A stretch of DNA of 12,642 nt, from contig WGCR01000494.1 in assembly GCA_015493675.1 (NCBI GenBank), positions 1 through 12,642 on the forward strand, in the 5' to 3' direction. This stretch comes from Anaerolineae bacterium. GTDB lineage: Bacteria > Chloroflexota > Anaerolineae > J102. Made by a program: the position numbers and the translations under genes. Position 1 is the stretch's first letter. Each line of letters opens with the position of its first letter. Below the pieces are notes generated by a model, which was not told the origin of the DNA, searched no databases, and was given only the letters and a program-made list of their open reading frames with translations. Positions 7,698-12,642 of the stretch are shown here, one piece after another.

Positions 7698-7726
7698 TTG
7701 ACGCTGAAAAGGGCGTGGGTTATAAT
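7698..7726 (+). promoter_or_regulatory. sigma70-type promoter of groESL
   Basis: TTGACG (7698-7703) and a perfect TATAAT (7721-7726) are 17 bp apart. Transcription should start near 7733, giving a leader of about 68 nt. CIRCE operators lie on both sides. Confidence 0.88.
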
Positions 7727-7737
7727 GACATTCAGTC

Positions 7738-7764
7738 TTAGCACTCGACGCATAAGAGTGCCAG
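7738..7764. promoter_or_regulatory. CIRCE element, downstream copy (HrcA operator)
   Basis: TTAGCACTC (perfect left arm), nine spacer bases and GAGTGCCAG (two mismatches) form a CIRCE element just downstream of the predicted start of transcription. This is the classical place for HrcA repression. In the transcript it would also form a stem near the 5' end. Confidence 0.92.
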
Positions 7765-7766
7765 GC

Positions 7767-7783
7767 ATGATTTCAGAAATCAT
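7767..7783. promoter_or_regulatory. Perfect 17-bp palindrome in the groES leader
   Basis: ATGATTTC-A-GAAATCAT is an 8-1-8 inverted repeat between the CIRCE element and the ribosome-binding site (AGGAGGTG, 7787-7794). The one-base centre suits a DNA-binding dyad better than an RNA hairpin. Its function is unknown. Confidence 0.45.
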
Positions 7784-7800
7784 TTCAGGAGGTGAAACCT

Positions 7801-8094
7801 ATGAAATTACGCCCTCTGAGCGATCTCATCGTTGTCAAACCCATCGAACGCGAAGCCAAGACCGCCAGCGGCATCATCTTGCCCGAATCCGCCCGTGAAA
7901 AACCCCAGGAAGGAGAGGTCATCGCGGTTGGGCCTGGCGCCCGCAATGACAAAGGCGAACACATGGCGCTGGATATCCATGTTGGCGACATCGTGCTCTA
8001 TGCCAAATATGCGGGCACCGAAGTCAAAATCGACGACGAAAAATATCTCATCCTGCGTGAAAATGATATTTTGGCAGTCGTTGAGGAAGACTGA
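7801..8094 (+). CDS. groES: Co-chaperonin GroES (Cpn10)
   Basis: This 97-residue protein forms the heptameric lid of the GroEL folding chamber. The opening KLRPLSDLIVVKPIE, the mobile loop with SGIILPE (about 23-29), the VGPG turn and the closing YLILRENDILAVVE are all standard. The length is that of the family. The ATG at 7801 is chosen, not the in-frame GTG at 7792, because that GTG is part of the strong ribosome-binding site AGGAGGTG (7787-7794). It is the first gene of the CIRCE-controlled operon with groEL 116 nt downstream. Confidence 0.97.
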   Translation: MKLRPLSDLIVVKPIEREAKTASGIILPESAREKPQEGEVIAVGPGARNDKGEHMALDIHVGDIVLYAKYAGTEVKIDDEKYLILRENDILAVVEED

Positions 8095-8210
8095 TAAAAA
8101 AATGCAACCATTTCCGCTGTTGCTGCATCAAAGATAAGGTTTTCAAACTCGTTTTTGCAATCTCTCAGTATTTTTCAATAAAACTTAAACTATTCAAGGA
8201 GAAAATCATC
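8095..8210 (+). other. groES-groEL intergenic spacer
   Basis: This AT-rich gap carries no gene. TTGCAA (8155-8160) with TAAAAC (8179-8184) at 18 bp is only a weak candidate for an extra groEL promoter. AAGGAG (8196-8201) is the groEL ribosome-binding site. No CIRCE copy and no terminator with a T run is seen, so groEL should be transcribed with groES. Confidence 0.5.
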
Positions 8211-9869
<1,659 letters not shown>

Positions 9870-9925
9870 GCCCCACCCCTCTCCTCCTCTCGCTGAACGT
9901 TACGTTCACCCCAAAACTCGCATAC

Positions 9926-9959
9926 AAAACGCCGTCAGGGCCTTCCTGGCGGCGTTTTT
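9926..9959 (+). terminator. Intrinsic terminator of groESL
   Basis: AAAACGCCG-T-CAGG (9926-9939) pairs with CCTG-G-CGGCGTTTT (9945-9958), giving 14 bp including one T-G pair, with a GCCTT loop and a run of five T. It lies 56 nt after the groEL stop. A separate perfect dyad TGAACGT-T-ACGTTCA (9894-9908) lies between them. Confidence 0.92.
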
Positions 9960-10008
9960 GTTTGGCTGGATTGCCGCCGACACCCGCAGGACTTGTGGCG
10001 CTGGACAG

Positions 10009-10037
10009 TTGACCGACAGGCCCGAGAAGGCTACAAT
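10009..10037 (+). promoter_or_regulatory. Promoter for a leaderless lipoprotein transcript
   Basis: TTGACC (10009-10014) and TACAAT (10032-10037) are 17 bp apart. The ATG at 10046 follows the -10 box by only 8 nt, so the message should begin at or beside the start codon and have no ribosome-binding site. The spacing is identical to that before the gene at 215. Confidence 0.8.
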
Positions 10038-10045
10038 GCTGGTCT

Positions 10046-10879
10046 ATGGCTATGAATACAGTCATCCGTTTGTACCGAAACTTCCTGCATGGCGACTTTC
10101 GGGCCGCGTGCTTGCTGATTTCTGGATTTGTGGCAGCGTTTCTGCTGGCGGGCTGCGGCTCCTTTGCTCCGCAACCGCAACCCACGCCCGATCGCCGGGC
10201 GTTGTGGGCCCGATCTGCGACGCTCACCCCCAGTCCCACTCTGGAACCGGCCGGCCGCGCCTCGGCCACGCCCTCGCCGCCGCCCGCAGTCAAGGCCCTT
10301 TATCTCACACTGACGCCCACAGCTACGCCCACCACTGTTCCCCCCACGTCGACGCCCACCCCTTATCCCGGCGTGGTGCAGATTGGCAAATCTGTCCGTA
10401 TCATCGCCCGCACGGGCCTCAATATCCGCGAAGCGCCCGCAGTCAACGCCAAACGTCTGGGCAACTTTCCCCCCAACGCGGTGGTAGTCGTTACCGACGG
10501 CCCCATGCAGGCCGATGGCTACCTGTGGTGGCAGGTGGATGATCAGCATGGCCGCACAGGCTGGGTGGCAGGCAGCGATGGCGAGGATGTGTGGCTGACC
10601 GCCGAGCTGGGTGACAAACGCCCGGTGAATCGTCCCGTGCGTTTGGGGGATGTGGTCATGGTCACCACCGCCAATGGCAGGAATCTCAGCATTCGTTATG
10701 AGCCCGGCGTACACGGTTTATTGAAAAAACGCGTGGTGGCTGGCACGCATCTGCAAGTCATTGACGGCCCCGTCATCCTGGACAATGTGCGCTGGTGGAA
10801 AGTGCAGCGGGCGGATGGTCTCAATGGCTGGGCCGCCGAAGGCGGCAAACGGGAGCGCTGGCTCTCGCCTATGGAATAA
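10046..10879 (+). CDS. Lipoprotein with two SH3-like domains
   Basis: This encodes 277 residues. The signal peptide has a hydrophobic core at about 20-35 and a lipobox L34-A35-G36-C37, so the mature protein should be lipid-anchored at C37 outside the membrane. A Pro/Thr-rich, probably extended linker (about 41-108) leads to two bacterial SH3-like repeats. The first is at about 117-181, with GLNIREAP and LWWQV...GRTGWVAG. The second is at about 203-274, with NLSIRYEPG and RWWKV...GLNGWAAEG. Such domains usually bind cell-wall peptides or other proteins. No enzymatic domain is present. An alternative ATG at 10052 removes two residues. The stop overlaps a downstream ATG (TAATG at 10877-10881). 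Confidence 0.85.
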   Translation: MAMNTVIRLYRNFLHGDFRAACLLISGFVAAFLLAGCGSFAPQPQPTPDRRALWARSATLTPSPTLEPAGRASATPSPPPAVKALYLTLTPTATPTTVPPTSTPTPYPGVVQIGKSVRIIARTGLNIREAPAVNAKRLGNFPPNAVVVVTDGPMQADGYLWWQVDDQHGRTGWVAGSDGEDVWLTAELGDKRPVNRPVRLGDVVMVTTANGRNLSIRYEPGVHGLLKKRVVAGTHLQVIDGPVILDNVRWWKVQRADGLNGWAAEGGKRERWLSPME

Positions 10880-10911
10880 TGGCACTCACCTCCACTCTTT
10901 TCGAGGCAATC

Positions 10912-11541
10912 ATGCAAGATCATCACCCCCCTCTCCGCATCATCGGCATCGTCGGCAGCCTGCGCCAGGGAAGCTACACCCGATTGGCCGTAAAAATCGC
11001 TTTGCAGGGCGCAGAAGAGATGGGCGCCGCCACCCGTCTTATCGATCTCAGAGACTACGATCTGCCTTTCTGTAATGGCGAGCATGATCAGGTGGATGAT
11101 TTTCCTGATGCGCTGCGGCTCAAGGAAGAAGTGTCCGCCGCACAGGGCGTCATTTTGGGGTCCCCCGATTATCATGGCAGCTTCAGCGGCGTATTGAAAA
11201 ATGCCCTGGACCTGATGGGGTTCGATGAATTTGGCGGGAAGGTAATGGGGTTGGTGGGCGTTTCTGGCGGTGCGTTGGGCACGGTCAATGCCCTGAATGA
11301 TCTGCGTAAAGTGGGTCGATCGCTGCACGCCTGGGTGGCGCCGCAACAGGCCGCCGTGCCTCAGGCCAGCAAACATTTCGACGCCAATGGCAGGCTGGAT
11401 GATTCAGATTATGAAAAACGCCTGCGAGAAGTCGGGCGGGAAGTGGCCCGCTTCGCCTATCTCCTCACGTCAAAAGAGACGCGGGCGTTTCTGGAGCTGT
11501 GGGAGAACGCCATGCCCAATCCAGGTGGAGAGCATCGCTAG
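10912..11541 (+). CDS. NAD(P)H-dependent FMN reductase family flavoprotein
   Basis: This 209-residue flavodoxin-fold reductase has the FMN-phosphate loop GSLRQGSYTR (15-24), the family block SPDYHGSFSGVLKNALD (84-100, matching PEYN-S-PG-LKN-LD) and a late SGGALG (118-123). These enzymes reduce FMN, quinones or azo compounds with NAD(P)H. The precise substrate is not visible. The ATG at 10912 is chosen because GAGG lies at 10903-10906 and the family usually starts about 10 residues before the GSLR loop. An in-frame ATG at 10879, overlapping the previous stop, would add 11 residues and permit translational coupling. The next gene starts 5 nt after the stop. Confidence 0.87.
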   Translation: MQDHHPPLRIIGIVGSLRQGSYTRLAVKIALQGAEEMGAATRLIDLRDYDLPFCNGEHDQVDDFPDALRLKEEVSAAQGVILGSPDYHGSFSGVLKNALDLMGFDEFGGKVMGLVGVSGGALGTVNALNDLRKVGRSLHAWVAPQQAAVPQASKHFDANGRLDDSDYEKRLREVGREVARFAYLLTSKETRAFLELWENAMPNPGGEHR

Positions 11542-11546
11542 CAGCC

Positions 11547-12134
11547 ATGCCCGAAGTCTCAGTTGCCGCCATCATCCTGGCTGCGGGCGCATCCACGCGT
11601 TTTGGCTCGCCCAAGCAATTGCTGGATTGGCGCGGACAACCGCTGTTGCGCCATGTCATCTTGCAAGCGCTGACAACGCCGCTCAGTGAGATTGTTGTGG
11701 TGCTGGGCGCCCATTTCCAGCGTATCGCTCCCATTGTGCATGGGATGCCCGTGACGCTGACTTGCAACCATCGCTGGCAGCAAGGTATGAGCAGCAGCGT
11801 GGCCCTGGGCTTGCGGGCATTGCAAACAGACCCCGATGGCGCCATCTTTCTGCTGGCGGACCAGCCGGAGGTCTCGCCCGAGCTCATCGGGCGGATGGTG
11901 ACGGCATTTGCCCGCACCCGGGCGCCCATTGTGGTTCCGGACGTTGGCGGGCGACGAGGCAACCCCGCGCTCTTTGCCAGCGCCCTTTTTCTCGAACTCA
12001 TGCAGGTGCGGGGGGATCGGGGCGGCCGGGCGCTGATGCAGCGCTATGGCAAACGCATGCAGTGGGTGCAAGCCGATGAACGAGCGCTGTACGATATCGA
12101 TTGGCCTCGGGATTTAGACCAAAGGGGTGTGTAG
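11547..12134 (+). CDS. MocA-like nucleotidyltransferase
   Basis: This 195-residue MobA-like NTP transferase has the signature LAAGASTRFGSPKQLL (11-26) for nucleotide binding, the Mg-site LLADQP (102-107) and the GRRGNPALF (135-143) and GDRGGRALM blocks typical of CTP:molybdopterin cytidylyltransferase MocA. Such an enzyme would make the molybdenum cytosine dinucleotide cofactor of xanthine-dehydrogenase-type enzymes. No molybdoenzyme gene lies in the window, so the substrate is inferred from family motifs alone. The ATG at 11547 places the signature at the usual distance. An upstream GTG or other start would overlap the flavin reductase. No clear ribosome-binding site is seen, so coupling to the preceding gene is likely. 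Confidence 0.83.
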   Translation: MPEVSVAAIILAAGASTRFGSPKQLLDWRGQPLLRHVILQALTTPLSEIVVVLGAHFQRIAPIVHGMPVTLTCNHRWQQGMSSSVALGLRALQTDPDGAIFLLADQPEVSPELIGRMVTAFARTRAPIVVPDVGGRRGNPALFASALFLELMQVRGDRGGRALMQRYGKRMQWVQADERALYDIDWPRDLDQRGV

Positions 12135-12147
12135 CCGAAATTACCTT

Positions 12148-12176
12148 TTGCATCTTGCCGCGTTGCGTGATAAAAT
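12148..12176 (+). promoter_or_regulatory. sigma70-type promoter of the nuo operon
   Basis: TTGCAT (12148-12153) and TAAAAT (12171-12176) are 17 bp apart. Transcription should start near 12183, leaving a leader of about 70 nt before nuoA. GGAG at 12239-12242 is the probable nuoA ribosome-binding site. Confidence 0.72.
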
Positions 12177-12252
12177 GCACAACGTTATTTTAATTCCTAT
12201 TCTGTAAGCAAAGATCGCTTTTTCAGTCCGTAATCATTGGAGATGGCAGTTC

Positions 12253-12609
12253 ATGGCTCTTGATTATTTGCCCATTCTCGTCCTCATCATCTTTGCGTTT
12301 CTTTTTGCGGTTTTTATTCTGGTTTTGACATGGGTGCTAGGTCCCAAAAATCCGAATAAAGCCAAAGATGAGCCTATCGAGTCAGGCATGGTTCAGTTCA
12401 CCAGTCCACGCCAGCGTTTTTCGGTGCAATATTACATGGTGGCGATGATGTTCATCCTGTTCGATGTAGAAGTTCTCTTTCTCTATCCCTGGGCAGTGTC
12501 AATGGGGAAGTTGAAGTTGTTCGGTTTGGCGGAGATGGCCGTCTTTTTGATGATATTGTTGGTCGGCTATTTTTTTGTATGGAAAAAGGGAGCCTTCGAA
12601 TGGGATTGA
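12253..12609 (+). CDS. nuoA: NADH-quinone oxidoreductase subunit A, NuoA
   Basis: This 118-residue membrane subunit of complex I has three hydrophobic helices at about 7-29, 60-80 and 90-110. It carries the conserved E43-S-G45 motif in the loop after helix 1, which lies by the quinone site, and the FILFDVEVLFLYPW block (67-80) with D71 and E73 in helix 2. Length is normal for a compact NuoA. It is the first gene of a nuo operon: a promoter lies upstream and a second frame opens within its last codons. In a menaquinone-using organism it fits the mqn genes earlier in the window. Confidence 0.96.
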   Translation: MALDYLPILVLIIFAFLFAVFILVLTWVLGPKNPNKAKDEPIESGMVQFTSPRQRFSVQYYMVAMMFILFDVEVLFLYPWAVSMGKLKLFGLAEMAVFLMILLVGYFFVWKKGAFEWD

Positions 12610-12642
12610 TGCGACACGATTTCACGCAGAAGCGTAAAGATG
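12600..12642 (+). CDS. nuoB: Start of probable NuoB, cut by the window edge
   Basis: An ATG at 12600 opens a frame reading MGLMRHDFTQKRKD to the edge. It overlaps the last 10 bases of nuoA, and GGGAG (12588-12592) is a well-spaced ribosome-binding site 7 nt before it. A second ATG at 12609 overlaps the nuoA stop (TGATG). The nuoA-nuoB order of complex I operons and the MGL start suggest NuoB. The 14 visible residues carry no diagnostic motif. Confidence 0.55.
   Translation, partial: MGLMRHDFTQKRKD

Noticed and set aside
7792..7800. GTG start for groES
   Set aside because: The GTG is part of the ribosome-binding site AGGAGGTG that serves the ATG at 7801, and family members begin at that ATG.
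8101..8135. Terminator or attenuator after groES
   Set aside because: Only short imperfect stems (GCAAC/GTTGC) with no T run. groEL is expected to be co-transcribed.

Overview
The window reads as a chromosomal segment of a GC-rich bacterium, most likely a Chloroflexota member (Caldilinea/Anaerolinea/Ardenticatena-like). This is inferred from the futalosine-type menaquinone genes, the Thr-Pro-rich linkers in exported or membrane proteins, the CIRCE-controlled groESL and the mixture of leaderless and weak-Shine-Dalgarno starts. No rRNA, tRNA, CRISPR array or transposase gene was seen. All complete genes lie on the + strand.

Layout. Bases 1-214 are non-coding and packed with stem-loops, ending in a terminator-like hairpin and a TATAAT box 8 nt before a start codon. 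A menaquinone block follows: a DUF697/YcjF-like membrane protein with a degenerate N-terminal domain (215-1333), one-base overlapped by mqnC (1333-2535), then mqnP (UbiA prenyltransferase, 3444-4328) and mqnE (4378-5577). Between mqnC and mqnP sits an AT-richer accessory insert: a 112-bp palindromic repeat with 16-bp perfect terminal inverted repeats, and a vapBC-type toxin-antitoxin pair with its own promoter and a dyad at the likely start of transcription. A 9-unit heptanucleotide repeat overlaps the mqnE stop. Next come an inositol-monophosphatase-family enzyme (5648-6499) and a membrane-anchored TPR protein (6520-7653).

The chaperonin operon groES-groEL (7801-9869) has a textbook sigma70 promoter with one CIRCE (HrcA) operator on each side, arranged as mirror images, and a strong intrinsic terminator. 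A leaderless SH3-domain lipoprotein gene (10046-10879) starts a small group with a flavin reductase (10912-11541) and a MocA-like nucleotidyltransferase (11547-12134). The window ends at the promoter and first gene of a nuo (complex I) operon: nuoA, and the first codons of probable nuoB.

Functional thread: MqnC, MqnP and MqnE serve menaquinone synthesis and NuoA/NuoB belong to the menaquinone-reducing complex I, so both ends of the window touch the respiratory chain. I did not find a clearly new defence or mobile system. The most distinctive signals are the mirrored double CIRCE, the two leaderless promoters with identical spacing, the toxin-antitoxin and MITE-like insertion in the menaquinone genes, the hairpin array at the left edge and the heptamer repeat.
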